NCBI GenBank assembly: GCA_964432875.1 | Contig: CAYSPJ010000038.1 | Span: 1 to 42,332 of the forward strand | DNA from: JACJYE01 sp964432875 | GTDB lineage: Bacteria; Bacteroidota; Bacteroidia; Chitinophagales; Saprospiraceae | DNA length: 42,332 nucleotides | Direction of reading: 5' to 3' | Part shown: one piece after another, positions 8,651 through 16,987 of the stretch | How positions within the stretch are numbered: position 1 is the first letter of the stretch | How the letters are laid out: every line of letters starts with the position of its first letter | Translations under genes and position numbers: made by a program | The notes under the pieces: generated by a model | The model's input: the letters and a program-made list of their open reading frames with translations, nothing else | Database searches by the model: none | Told to the model about the DNA's origin: nothing

Positions 8651-11600
8651 ATGTACCGGCATTTCCTACTCTGGTGTACTTTCCTGCTGGCCTCGCCAGC
8701 CCTATTCGCCCAGATCACCATCACCGGCAAAGTAATGGAAGAAGGGAGCGACCTTGGCCTTCCCGGTGCCACCGTAGTCATCAAGGGCACGGCTACTGGC
8801 ACCGCTGCTGACTTTGACGGCAGCTATAGCTTGGAAGTGCCCAGTGAGGAGACCGTACTGGTCTTTTCCTACATCGGGCTGCGCGACCAGGAAATAAGGG
8901 TCGGCACCCAGCGCACCATCAATGTAACGCTGACGACTGACGCGACCTTAATGCAAGAGGTTGTGGTAGTAGGCTATGGCACCCAAAAGCGCAGCAACAT
9001 CTCCGGAGCGGTGGCTACGGTCACTTCTAGTGAAATCACCGAGCTGCCTATACTACGGACGGAGCAGGCCCTGCAAGGGCGCACCGCCGGCGTACAGGTC
9101 TCCCAAAACTCCGGCTCGCCAGGCAGCCCCCTGACCGTCAGGGTGCGGGGCACCAGTACCATCAACAATAGCGACCCACTCTATATTGTGGATGGGGTGC
9201 CAGTAGACGGCATTGACTTCCTCAACCCCAACGACATCGAATCCATCAATGTATTGAAGGATGCGGCTTCTTCTGCCATCTATGGTGCGCGCGGGGCCAA
9301 CGGCGTAGTGCTCATCACCACCAAAGGCGGCAAGCGCAACCAGGAGGGGGTCATTAGTTATGATGCCTACTACGGCGTGCAACAGCCCTGGAAAAAGATG
9401 AACCTGCTGGATGCCCGCCAATACGCCATTTTACAAAATGAAGCCAATATTGCGGGCGGGCGGGCACCGGCACCCGAGTTATCCAATCCCGATTTGCTAG
9501 GGGTCGGCACCGACTGGCAGGAGGCTATTTTCGAGCAAGCCCCAATCCTGAGCCATCAATTGAGTTTCTCCAGCGGTTCGGAGCGCTCTGCCTTCACCGT
9601 CTCCGGCGGGTATTTTACCCAGGATGGCATCGTAGGCGGCCCCAAAGCCGGCTTCGAGCGCTATACGGCCCGCCTCAACTCCAGCCACCAAGTCAAGAAA
9701 TGGCTGAATATCGGCAACAATCTAGCCTTTACTTCGCTGCGCCGCAATGGGCTGCCTGAAAACAATGAATTCACCACTCCGCTGGTGCGGGCGCTCAACA
9801 TCGACCCCATCACCCCGGTACGCAAGTACGATGGCAGCTATGCCTACTCGGTTTATGCCGATACCGATATCGCCAATCCATTAAATGCTATCGAACAGAC
9901 ACATAATACCTGGTATAGCAACCGTTTAGTAGGCGCGTTATTTGCTGAATTTCAATTGGCTAAAGGCCTCCGCTTCAGGTCCACCTACAGCCTGGATGCC
10001 ACCTATGCCAAGCAAGACCTGTTTTTTCCCATCTATGACCTTAGCATCGACACGACTTTGCGCGACGCCCCGGCTTCAGAGCGGAGCATCGTCAATACGG
10101 TCGTCAAACAAGACTATACCTGGCGCAACTGGCAATGGGAGAACGTGCTGACCTATAACATGGCTATCGATGAGCGCCATGTGCTGGACTTCACCCTGGG
10201 TACGACTGCCCTGGAAAACGATTTCATTTTCCTATCTGGTTCGAATACCGGCTTGCCCAGCAATAATGTCAATGACGCTTATCTGGGTAACACCATCGAC
10301 CCTAGAGACTCACAGGGCGCCGGCGACGGCAGGACGCAATCATCTCTTCTCTCCTATTTTGGGCGGGTCAATTATGATTTGGACGACAAATACCTCTTTT
10401 CGCTCACCATGCGGGTCGACGGTTCTTCCCGCTTCGGAGCCAACAACCGCTATGGCTATTTCCCCTCCCTCTCGGCGGGTTGGATCGTCAGTCAGGAAGA
10501 TTTCTGGAACCTCGACGCCATCAGCTTCCTGAAGCTGCGCGCCAGTTGGGGGCAAAACGGCAACGACCGCATCGGTGATTACAGCTTTACTACGATTGTC
10601 TTCCCGGGGCAAAACTACACCTTCGGCCCCAGCGAAACGATCACCAGCGGCAGCGCCCCCATCGAAGCCAGCAACCCCGACTTGCGCTGGGAGACCAGCG
10701 AGCAAACCAATGTAGGCCTGGATTTAGAGTTTTGGGACGGACGGCTGAACTTTACCACCGATTATTACATCAAAACGACCCGTGATATGCTAGCCCGGGT
10801 ACCCATCCCCCTCATCGTTGGGGTGCGCGCGCCTTTCCAAAATGTGGGCAGTATGGAAAACAAAGGCCTAGAGCTGGCCCTGCAATACCGCAATAGCAAA
10901 CAAGGTTTCAAGTATAGCTTTGGCGGCAACATCAGTTTCATCAATACCGAAGTGCTGAGCCTGGGCGAAGGTGGCGAGCCCATCGTCGCCGGCCGGGTCT
11001 TCTCGGCAGGCAATGTGTCGCGCACCGCTGTGGGCAATCCCGTTGGTGCTTTTTATGGTTATGTCACCGATGGCATCTTCCAGAATACGGAGGAGGTTGC
11101 AGCCCACGCCTTCCAAAACGAAAATACAGCCCCTGGCGACATCCGCTTTTTGGACCTTAACGGTGATGGCCTTATCGATGAAAACGATCAAACTTTCATT
11201 GGCGACCCGACACCGGATTTCACCTATGGCCTAACCGCCTCTTTGGAATACAAAGGCTTCGATATGAACCTCTTCGTGCAGGGCTCACAGGGCAACGATA
11301 TCTTCAACGGCATTTTCCGCTACGACTTTTTCTACACCAACCGCCCCCAAACAGCCCTGAACCGCTGGACCGGGCCTGGCACCTCCAATACCGAGCCCCG
11401 GGCCAACCGCAACGATCCCAATGGCAATGCCCGCGCTTCCGACCGCTTTGTGGAGGATGGCTCCTACCTGCGCCTGAAGAACCTACAAATCGGCTATAGC
11501 CTGCCACAAAGCCTGCTGAGCCGACTACAGGTGCAGAAATGCCGCTTCTACCTGGGCGCCACCAACCTAATCACCCTGACCAAGTACTCCGGCCTGGACC

Positions 11601-11722
11601 CCGAGATCGGCGTAGTAGGTGATATCTTCGGCGGCGGCAATGGCCGCCTTGAAATCGGCATCGACCGAGGGTTCTACCCACAGTCGAGGATGTTTTTGAC
11701 GGGGGTGAATCTCGTGTTTTAG
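8651..11722 (+). CDS. susC: SusC/RagA-type TonB-linked outer-membrane transporter
   Basis: I choose the ATG at 8651, giving 1023 residues and the signal peptide MYRHFLLWCTFLLASPALFAQ; the frame extends upstream only to weaker starts. Residues ~22-105 are a carboxypeptidase-regulatory-like domain (ITGKVMEEGSDLGLPGATVV). A TonB box/plug region follows (LMQEVVVVGYGTQKRSNISG, then TEQALQGRTAGVQVSQNSGS, DPLYIVDGVPVDG, VLKDAASSAIYGARGANGVV). The remainder is a 22-strand-type barrel ending in the aromatic residue of LTGVNLVF. These are diagnostic SusC features. With the adjacent SusD it should form the TonB-driven import channel for oligosaccharides released at the surface; a beta-glucan substrate is inferred from the enzymes downstream. 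Confidence 0.95.
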   Translation: MYRHFLLWCTFLLASPALFAQITITGKVMEEGSDLGLPGATVVIKGTATGTAADFDGSYSLEVPSEETVLVFSYIGLRDQEIRVGTQRTINVTLTTDATLMQEVVVVGYGTQKRSNISGAVATVTSSEITELPILRTEQALQGRTAGVQVSQNSGSPGSPLTVRVRGTSTINNSDPLYIVDGVPVDGIDFLNPNDIESINVLKDAASSAIYGARGANGVVLITTKGGKRNQEGVISYDAYYGVQQPWKKMNLLDARQYAILQNEANIAGGRAPAPELSNPDLLGVGTDWQEAIFEQAPILSHQLSFSSGSERSAFTVSGGYFTQDGIVGGPKAGFERYTARLNSSHQVKKWLNIGNNLAFTSLRRNGLPENNEFTTPLVRALNIDPITPVRKYDGSYAYSVYADTDIANPLNAIEQTHNTWYSNRLVGALFAEFQLAKGLRFRSTYSLDATYAKQDLFFPIYDLSIDTTLRDAPASERSIVNTVVKQDYTWRNWQWENVLTYNMAIDERHVLDFTLGTTALENDFIFLSGSNTGLPSNNVNDAYLGNTIDPRDSQGAGDGRTQSSLLSYFGRVNYDLDDKYLFSLTMRVDGSSRFGANNRYGYFPSLSAGWIVSQEDFWNLDAISFLKLRASWGQNGNDRIGDYSFTTIVFPGQNYTFGPSETITSGSAPIEASNPDLRWETSEQTNVGLDLEFWDGRLNFTTDYYIKTTRDMLARVPIPLIVGVRAPFQNVGSMENKGLELALQYRNSKQGFKYSFGGNISFINTEVLSLGEGGEPIVAGRVFSAGNVSRTAVGNPVGAFYGYVTDGIFQNTEEVAAHAFQNENTAPGDIRFLDLNGDGLIDENDQTFIGDPTPDFTYGLTASLEYKGFDMNLFVQGSQGNDIFNGIFRYDFFYTNRPQTALNRWTGPGTSNTEPRANRNDPNGNARASDRFVEDGSYLRLKNLQIGYSLPQSLLSRLQVQKCRFYLGATNLITLTKYSGLDPEIGVVGDIFGGGNGRLEIGIDRGFYPQSRMFLTGVNLVF

Positions 11723-11745
11723 AATTATGAATGATTTGTCTGTCG

Positions 11746-11773
11746 GTAGATACAAGGTATGCTCTGTATCTAC
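11746..11773 (+). promoter_or_regulatory. Hairpin in susC-susD intergenic region
   Basis: GTAGATACA at 11746-11754 and TGTATCTAC at 11765-11773 form a perfect 9-bp stem with a ten-base loop. No T run follows (the flank is A-rich), so it may be an mRNA-processing or partial attenuation structure rather than a full terminator on this strand. Confidence 0.5.
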
Positions 11774-11795
11774 AAATTAAAAAACGCAAAGCGAT

Positions 11796-13289
11796 ATGAA
11801 TATCCGAAAAATAACCGTCGTCCTTATCCTAGCCGCCTTGTGGCTGGCAGCCTGCCAGAAAGAATTTCTGGAGAAGAAGCCCTTGGTAGGCTCAACCATT
11901 GAGAACTTTTACAAAACCGAAGCCGATGCGATAGCGGCCATCAACGCCGCCTATGCCCCACTTCAATTCGAGCTGACCCCAGCCGGCCATTTCCGCTGGT
12001 TTTGGGGCGACATCATGTCGGACGATTCCGAAAAGGGCGGCTCAGGCGATAATGACCAGCCGCTGCTAGCTGCCCTGGAGCAATTTCAGGGCCCGGTCAA
12101 TACCGACTTTCTCGAATCAGAATGGGCGGCCGATTACGAAGGCATCTATCGCGCCAACCTGGTGCTGACCAACGTACCGGGCATCGAGATGAACGCCCAG
12201 CTTAAGGAGCGCATCCTGGGCGAGGCGCATTTCATCCGTGCCTGGTTTTATTACAATCTGGTCACTATATTCGGAGGCGTCCCCTTAGTCGATCGCTTGC
12301 TAGCCCCCAGCGAATACAATCTACCCCGGGCTTCCGCTGAAGAGGTCTGGGCACTGGTGGAATCTGACCTGCGCGCCGCTGCCGACCGCCTTCCGCTGCG
12401 CAGCCAGTATCCTGCTTCCGACTTGGGGCGCATCACCAAAGGCGCCGCGCAGTCTTTGCTGACAAAGACCTTACTTTGGCAAAAAAGGTGGCCCGAAGCC
12501 AGGGCTATGGCCGAAGAGGTCATCAATTCGGGTGAATACCAGCTCGTCACTAATTACAACAGTATCTTCACCACCGCCGGAGAAAACAACGCCGAATCCG
12601 TTTTTGAGATACAGTACATGACCGAATCGGGCGGCAACTGGGGGTATAACGCTGCCAACGAAGGCACTTTCACCAACGTTTTCCAGCGTGCCCGCGGCCA
12701 GTTTGATGGCTTCGGCTTCAACCTGCCTACCCAGGACTTTGTGGACGAATTCTTTGCTGAAGGCTTTGAAGACCCACGCTTGTCGGCCACGGTCTTCCGC
12801 GAAGGCGACCAGATGGGTGATCGTGGCATCTTCACCAAGGAAGCTACTGGCGGTTTCCCCCACGACTACTACCCCAAGAAGTATTTCAACAACCGCAGCG
12901 AGCAGGCTACCTTTGGCGACCCCAATCCCAATGGCGGCTCCAACGACCGGGTCATCCGCTTCTCTGACGTGTTATTGATGCATGCCGAGGCTGCTGCCCA
13001 AATGGGCGACGAAAGCGCCGCCTTGGCGTCCCTCAACCGAGTGAGAAGACGGGTTGACATCCCAGAGATTGAAAAAAGCGGCCCGGCCCTGCTTGATGCC
13101 ATCTACCGTGAGCGCCGCATCGAACTGGGACTAGAAGGCCATCGCTTCTTCGACCTGGTGCGTACTGGCAAAGCGGCTGAAAAATTGGGGCCGTTGGGCT
13201 ATAACGATAACATCCACCGCGTGTTCCCCATCCCCCTGTCGCAAATACAGGTGACCAATGGGGCGATCACGCAAAATCCCGGGTATTAA
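11796..13289 (+). CDS. susD: SusD/RagB-type surface glycan-binding lipoprotein
   Basis: The product is 497 residues. A lipoprotein signal (LILAALWLAACQKEF, lipobox LAAC) precedes the SusD hallmark N-terminus (FLEKKPLVGSTIENFYKTEA, DAIAAINAAYAPLQ). TPR-like helices follow, including ILGEAHFIRAWFYYNLVTIF with the conserved A-x-R-A-x-x-Y-x-x-L pattern and a C-terminal RERRIELGLEGHRFFDLVRT. SusD lids the SusC channel and binds incoming glycan on the cell surface. It lies 73 bases after susC and is surely co-expressed. Length and motifs are typical, with no defects seen. Confidence 0.95.
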   Translation: MNIRKITVVLILAALWLAACQKEFLEKKPLVGSTIENFYKTEADAIAAINAAYAPLQFELTPAGHFRWFWGDIMSDDSEKGGSGDNDQPLLAALEQFQGPVNTDFLESEWAADYEGIYRANLVLTNVPGIEMNAQLKERILGEAHFIRAWFYYNLVTIFGGVPLVDRLLAPSEYNLPRASAEEVWALVESDLRAAADRLPLRSQYPASDLGRITKGAAQSLLTKTLLWQKRWPEARAMAEEVINSGEYQLVTNYNSIFTTAGENNAESVFEIQYMTESGGNWGYNAANEGTFTNVFQRARGQFDGFGFNLPTQDFVDEFFAEGFEDPRLSATVFREGDQMGDRGIFTKEATGGFPHDYYPKKYFNNRSEQATFGDPNPNGGSNDRVIRFSDVLLMHAEAAAQMGDESAALASLNRVRRRVDIPEIEKSGPALLDAIYRERRIELGLEGHRFFDLVRTGKAAEKLGPLGYNDNIHRVFPIPLSQIQVTNGAITQNPGY

Positions 13290-13299
13290 TACGTCGCCC

Positions 13300-13316
13300 G
13301 ATGGGCGGGACCCATC
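13300..13316 (+). promoter_or_regulatory. Short hairpin between susD and the next lipoprotein
   Basis: GATGGG (13300-13305) and CCCATC (13311-13316) form a six-base-pair stem with a five-base loop and an A-rich 3' flank. It may stabilise or mark processing of the susCD mRNA; it is not a canonical terminator on the plus strand. Confidence 0.3.
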
Positions 13317-13332
13317 ACAAAAAAAATAAACC

Positions 13333-14154
13333 ATGAAAAAAAATCTATTTTTCCTGTTAATCGCGCTGCTTGGCCTGGCGGCCTGCACGCCTTTCGTCGA
13401 AGACGATATCGAACTGGGGCCACTGCCACAGGCCCCGCAATTTAGCGTACAGATGCTGGAATCCGATTCCAACCGAGTCGTTATCACGCTGCAATCCAGT
13501 GGTTTTTTCGACCACGTGTTTGTCTGCCCAGGCGGTACGCCCAACGTCTCTAAACGGAACATCGATACCATCTTTTACGCCCAGGCCGGCGAATATGAGA
13601 TTACCCTCCATGCATCGGCGCAAGGAGGCAACGGCAACTCTACGTCCAGCCAAAACGTCCGCATCGCAAACAATGCAGAAATTGCTTGTACCGAATTGAT
13701 TGAACTCCTAATGGGCGGCTGTACCGCAGCAGACAGCAAGTGCTGGACCTTCAGCCATGCCGCTGGAGCAGTGACGGTAGGCCCTACGCCCGGTTCGTCG
13801 GAATGGTTCCGCTCGCCAGTCGATGGTTTACAAGCCGAGCAATACGACGATTCCTTCTGCTTCTCGTTTATCGGCTCCTCCTTCCGCTACTACAATAATG
13901 GACTGACGGTGGACCCCTGGAACGGCTATACCCCCGTGCCTTATGACCCGCCTACCGACCATACCTGGACGCTGGTGCCGCGGGGAGGCGTAAACGGCGA
14001 AGACCGCCTCATCCTTACTGAAGGTTCCTTCATGGGTGTCTGGGATGCTTCTAATGTTTACGACATCGTAGTATTGACGGAAGACGAGCTGATTGTCCGC
14101 ACGCCTTTCCTCGCGGGAGGCGGTTGGTTTGAGTTGTATTTTGAGGCAATGTAG
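13333..14154 (+). CDS. PKD-like surface glycan-binding lipoprotein (SusE/F position)
   Basis: The product is 273 residues with a lipoprotein signal (LFFLLIALLGLAACTPFVED). Residues ~35-115 resemble a PKD-type Ig fold (FSVQMLESDSNRVVITLQSS, then FYAQAGEYEITLHASAQGGN). Residues ~120-273 form a second, Trp/Tyr-rich beta domain (DSKCWTFSHAAGA, WFRSPVDGLQAEQYDDSFCF, GGGWFELYFEAM). The gene directly follows susD, the place where PULs encode extra surface glycan-binding proteins, and PKD-domain lipoproteins in this position are known from Bacteroidota laminarin loci. No catalytic motif is visible. A surface binding role is inferred; the fold assignment is by eye. Confidence 0.7.
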   Translation: MKKNLFFLLIALLGLAACTPFVEDDIELGPLPQAPQFSVQMLESDSNRVVITLQSSGFFDHVFVCPGGTPNVSKRNIDTIFYAQAGEYEITLHASAQGGNGNSTSSQNVRIANNAEIACTELIELLMGGCTAADSKCWTFSHAAGAVTVGPTPGSSEWFRSPVDGLQAEQYDDSFCFSFIGSSFRYYNNGLTVDPWNGYTPVPYDPPTDHTWTLVPRGGVNGEDRLILTEGSFMGVWDASNVYDIVVLTEDELIVRTPFLAGGGWFELYFEAM

Positions 14155-14288
14155 GCCTCTAGGCTGCCCAAACCGAACAAGATGAGAGCGGGAAGCCCCT
14201 GACGGCAGCTTGCTGGATCGCCTCGGCATAGTAAATACGGTTGAAGCGATGTATTTAAACCACTAACACAACATAAACCAGACCGGAG

Positions 14289-15512
14289 ATGAAATTCATG
14301 AACGCAATAACCCTCACCTTAATCATGTCGATCGGCCTGATCACTTGCAGCGAAGACGACAAGAGCGATGGACTACCCACCATACCAAAGCCCGGCTTAT
14401 CGCTGGTGGGCGATGATATCGTCATGCCCGAAGGCGATACAGACACGACCCTAGTTTTTAAAATCCGGCTGGAAGACCTCAGCCTGATGAATGTGGTGGT
14501 CAGTTACGCCACATTTGATGGCACGGCGGAAGCAGGCAGCGATTATACCGCCACCAGCGGAAAGCTGCTGTTCTCACCATCCAGCAAAGAAAAGGAAATC
14601 GAGGTAGTCATCCGGGGCGATCTCGTCAAGGAAGCGGACGAGTCTTTTGAGCTGCGCATCTTCGATGCTGCCAATGCTGATATCATCAAAGACCGCATTG
14701 TAATCACCCTACTCAATGACGACATCAACCCGGCGGATTTTGTCAACATCCCGCAAACGGGCTATACCTCGCCGGAATCTTATGATGGTTATAGCCTGGT
14801 GTGGCGCGATGAATTTGAGGGAGATGGGCTAGACCCTGGCAATTGGGCGCATGAACTCGGCGACGGCTGCCCCAACCTCTGTGGCTGGGGCAATAACGAA
14901 CTGCAATATTATCAGCCCGAAAACACGCTTTTTAGAGACGGCTACCTGATTATCCAGGCACGGGAAGAAAGCGTCGGCGGCAAGAACTACACCTCTTCGC
15001 GCTTTATCACCAAAGATAAACAGGCTTTCCAATATGGCCGCATCGACATCCGCGCTGCCCTCCCAGAAGGGAAAGGGCTCTGGCCTGCCCTCTGGATGCT
15101 GGGCGCCAATATTGATCAGGTAGGCTGGCCTGCCTGTGGCGAGATAGACATCATGGAGCTGACTGGCGAACGCCCCAACCGCATACTTGGCACAGCGCAC
15201 TTCGGGGCTAGTGTAGCTCAGCACCAGTTCCGCACCGCCGCAAAATTCTTGCCTTCTGGCAAGAAATTCTCCGAGGAATTCCACGTCTTTTCTATCATCT
15301 GGCAAGAAGACCGCATCGAATGGTATATGAATGATGAGCTGTACCATACCGTAACACCGGCTAGTGTAGGCAGCCAGCCTTATCCCTTCAACCAGCCGTT
15401 TTACTTCATCTTCAACGTAGCGGTAGGCGGCAACCTGCCGGGCTCACCGGATGCCAATACCCGCTTCCCACAGCACATGATCGTGGATTATGTCCGGGTG
15501 TTTCAACGATAA
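14289..15512 (+). CDS. Calx-beta/GH16 lipoprotein, probable endo-beta-1,3-glucanase
   Basis: The product is 407 residues. The lipobox LITC sits in MSIGLITCSEDDKSDG. Residues ~38-145 form a Calx-beta-like domain (FDGTAEAGSDYTATSGKLLF, IRGDLVKEADESFELRIFD, ITLLNDD). Residues ~165-407 are a GH16 catalytic domain with the beta-bulge signature GEIDIMELTG: E285 nucleophile, D287, E290 acid/base by family analogy. The domain opens with SLVWRDEFEGDGLDPGNW and closes with MIVDYVRVFQR. GH16 enzymes with this signature cleave beta-1,3(1,4)-glucans, agarose, carrageenan and related chains; the laminarinase call rests on the GH17/GH30 context. As a lipoprotein after SusCD it most likely acts on the cell surface. 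A strong hairpin repeat follows the stop. Confidence 0.9.
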   Translation: MKFMNAITLTLIMSIGLITCSEDDKSDGLPTIPKPGLSLVGDDIVMPEGDTDTTLVFKIRLEDLSLMNVVVSYATFDGTAEAGSDYTATSGKLLFSPSSKEKEIEVVIRGDLVKEADESFELRIFDAANADIIKDRIVITLLNDDINPADFVNIPQTGYTSPESYDGYSLVWRDEFEGDGLDPGNWAHELGDGCPNLCGWGNNELQYYQPENTLFRDGYLIIQAREESVGGKNYTSSRFITKDKQAFQYGRIDIRAALPEGKGLWPALWMLGANIDQVGWPACGEIDIMELTGERPNRILGTAHFGASVAQHQFRTAAKFLPSGKKFSEEFHVFSIIWQEDRIEWYMNDELYHTVTPASVGSQPYPFNQPFYFIFNVAVGGNLPGSPDANTRFPQHMIVDYVRVFQR

Positions 15513-15522
15513 CAGGAAGACT

Positions 15523-15563
15523 CCACGCTGCGCAGCGTGGGGGGTTGAACCCCACGCTGCGCA
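15523..15563. repeat. Overlapping palindrome/hairpin element (REP-like)
   Basis: CCACGCTGCGCAGCGTGG at 15523-15540 is a perfect 18-bp palindrome. Its right half (15529-15542) is also a perfect 14-bp inverted match to 15550-15563 across a seven-base loop. The 12-mer CCACGCTGCGCA therefore occurs twice in direct orientation around one inverted copy, giving two mutually exclusive hairpins. No long T run follows on the plus strand. It sits 11 bases after the GH16 stop and could be a REP-type dispersed repeat or a bidirectional processing/termination structure. Confidence 0.75.
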
Positions 15564-15681
15564 TGTTTGACCATTCCTATTTACATAATACATACAAGAA
15601 AGAGGGCTTTCGGCGCAAACTTCACTACATTAGTCGCGCATTTTGGCTTTAGCATCCATTTTCTGACCAAAAAAGGTCCTC

Positions 15682-16944
15682 ATGAAGGTGAAACCAATTG
15701 TCTTATTGCCCATCCTTTTATGCTTCTCCATTTCCCTCTTTGCCCAAGCTGACCAAGTGGCCATTGAGCAAAACAAGGACGGACTCAAGCTCCTGGTCAA
15801 CGGGAAGGCGATGATGGTGAACGGCATGAACTGGGACTACTTCCCCGTCGGTACCAATTACAACTACATCCTTTGGGACCAGCCCGATGCCTTCATCAAG
15901 AAAGCGCTCGATGATGAAATGACCCTCTTAAAAAACATGGGGGTCAATACCATCCGCGTTTATACGGGCATCCAGAAGAAATGGATTCAGTACATCTATG
16001 AAGAATATGGCATCTACACCATGCTCAATCATTCATTCGGGCGCTATGGCCTTACCCTGGATGGTGCTTGGATGCCCAATACGGAGTATTCTGACCCGCG
16101 GGTAATCGAGCTGTTGCTCAAGGAGACGACCATGCTGGCCGAGGATTACAAGGACACGCCGGGGCTGCTGCTGTATTTGCTGGGCAATGAAAACAACTAC
16201 GGCTTATTCTGGGAAGGTGCTGAAACAGAAGACATACCCATTGAAAACCGGGCTTCTACACAACGGGCACAGCACATGTACAAGCTGTTCGACCGAGCCG
16301 TGGTGGCTATGAAAGCCAAAGACAAGTCTCACCCCGTAGCGATATGCAATGGAGATTTGCTTTTTCTTGACATCATCGCCAAAGAATGTCCGAATGTGGA
16401 TATCCTGGGTCTCAACGTTTATCGGGGCGTTTCTTTTACAGACCTGTTCGACCGGGTGAAAAACGAATTCGGCAAGCCCGTTTTGTTGACGGAATTCGGC
16501 TCGGATGTTTTCAACGCCATCACCATGGAGGAGGCCCAGCAGGAGCAAGCCTACTACGATGTAAAGAACTGGCAAGAGATATACGAAAACGCCGCTGGGC
16601 TAGGCAAAGCAGGCAACTCCATCGGCGGGTTCACCTTTCAGTTTAGCGACGGCTGGTGGAAGTTTGGACAGACCATAAATTTGGATGTGCACGACACCAA
16701 TGCTTCTTGGGAGAACGGGGGGTATGCCTTTGACCACGTACCCGGCCAAAACAACATGAACGAGGAGTGGTTCGGGATTTGCGCCAAAGGCCCGACCAAC
16801 GCGATGGGCTTTTACCCGTTGTATCCAAGGGCTGCCTACTACGCCTTGAAAGAGGCCCACCAGTTATATCCTTATGCCAGCGGGACGACTTTAAGCGCCA
16901 TCCAACAACACTTCGAGCCTATACTGCGTAATTTATCTGAATAA
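15682..16944 (+). CDS. Clan GH-A glycoside hydrolase, secreted/periplasmic
   Basis: The product is 420 residues with a signal peptide (IVLLPILLCFSISLFAQ) and no lipobox. A short N-terminal strand segment (NKDGLKLLVNGKAMMVNGMN) resembles the entry to GH2-type TIM barrels. LLYLLGNENNYG carries the Asn-Glu pair expected for the clan GH-A acid/base (E170), and PVLLTEFGSD carries the likely nucleophile (E271). The exact family cannot be fixed by eye: a stand-alone GH2-like barrel or a GH158/GH5-like beta-glucanase are both possible. Placement between GH16 and the phosphorylase suggests it trims beta-glucan oligosaccharides in the periplasm or at the surface. Both catalytic residues are present, so an active enzyme is expected. 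Confidence 0.8.
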   Translation: MKVKPIVLLPILLCFSISLFAQADQVAIEQNKDGLKLLVNGKAMMVNGMNWDYFPVGTNYNYILWDQPDAFIKKALDDEMTLLKNMGVNTIRVYTGIQKKWIQYIYEEYGIYTMLNHSFGRYGLTLDGAWMPNTEYSDPRVIELLLKETTMLAEDYKDTPGLLLYLLGNENNYGLFWEGAETEDIPIENRASTQRAQHMYKLFDRAVVAMKAKDKSHPVAICNGDLLFLDIIAKECPNVDILGLNVYRGVSFTDLFDRVKNEFGKPVLLTEFGSDVFNAITMEEAQQEQAYYDVKNWQEIYENAAGLGKAGNSIGGFTFQFSDGWWKFGQTINLDVHDTNASWENGGYAFDHVPGQNNMNEEWFGICAKGPTNAMGFYPLYPRAAYYALKEAHQLYPYASGTTLSAIQQHFEPILRNLSE

Positions 16945-16987
16945 TTTCTAGACACATAACCATCATTCACAATTTAAAAGCGACATC

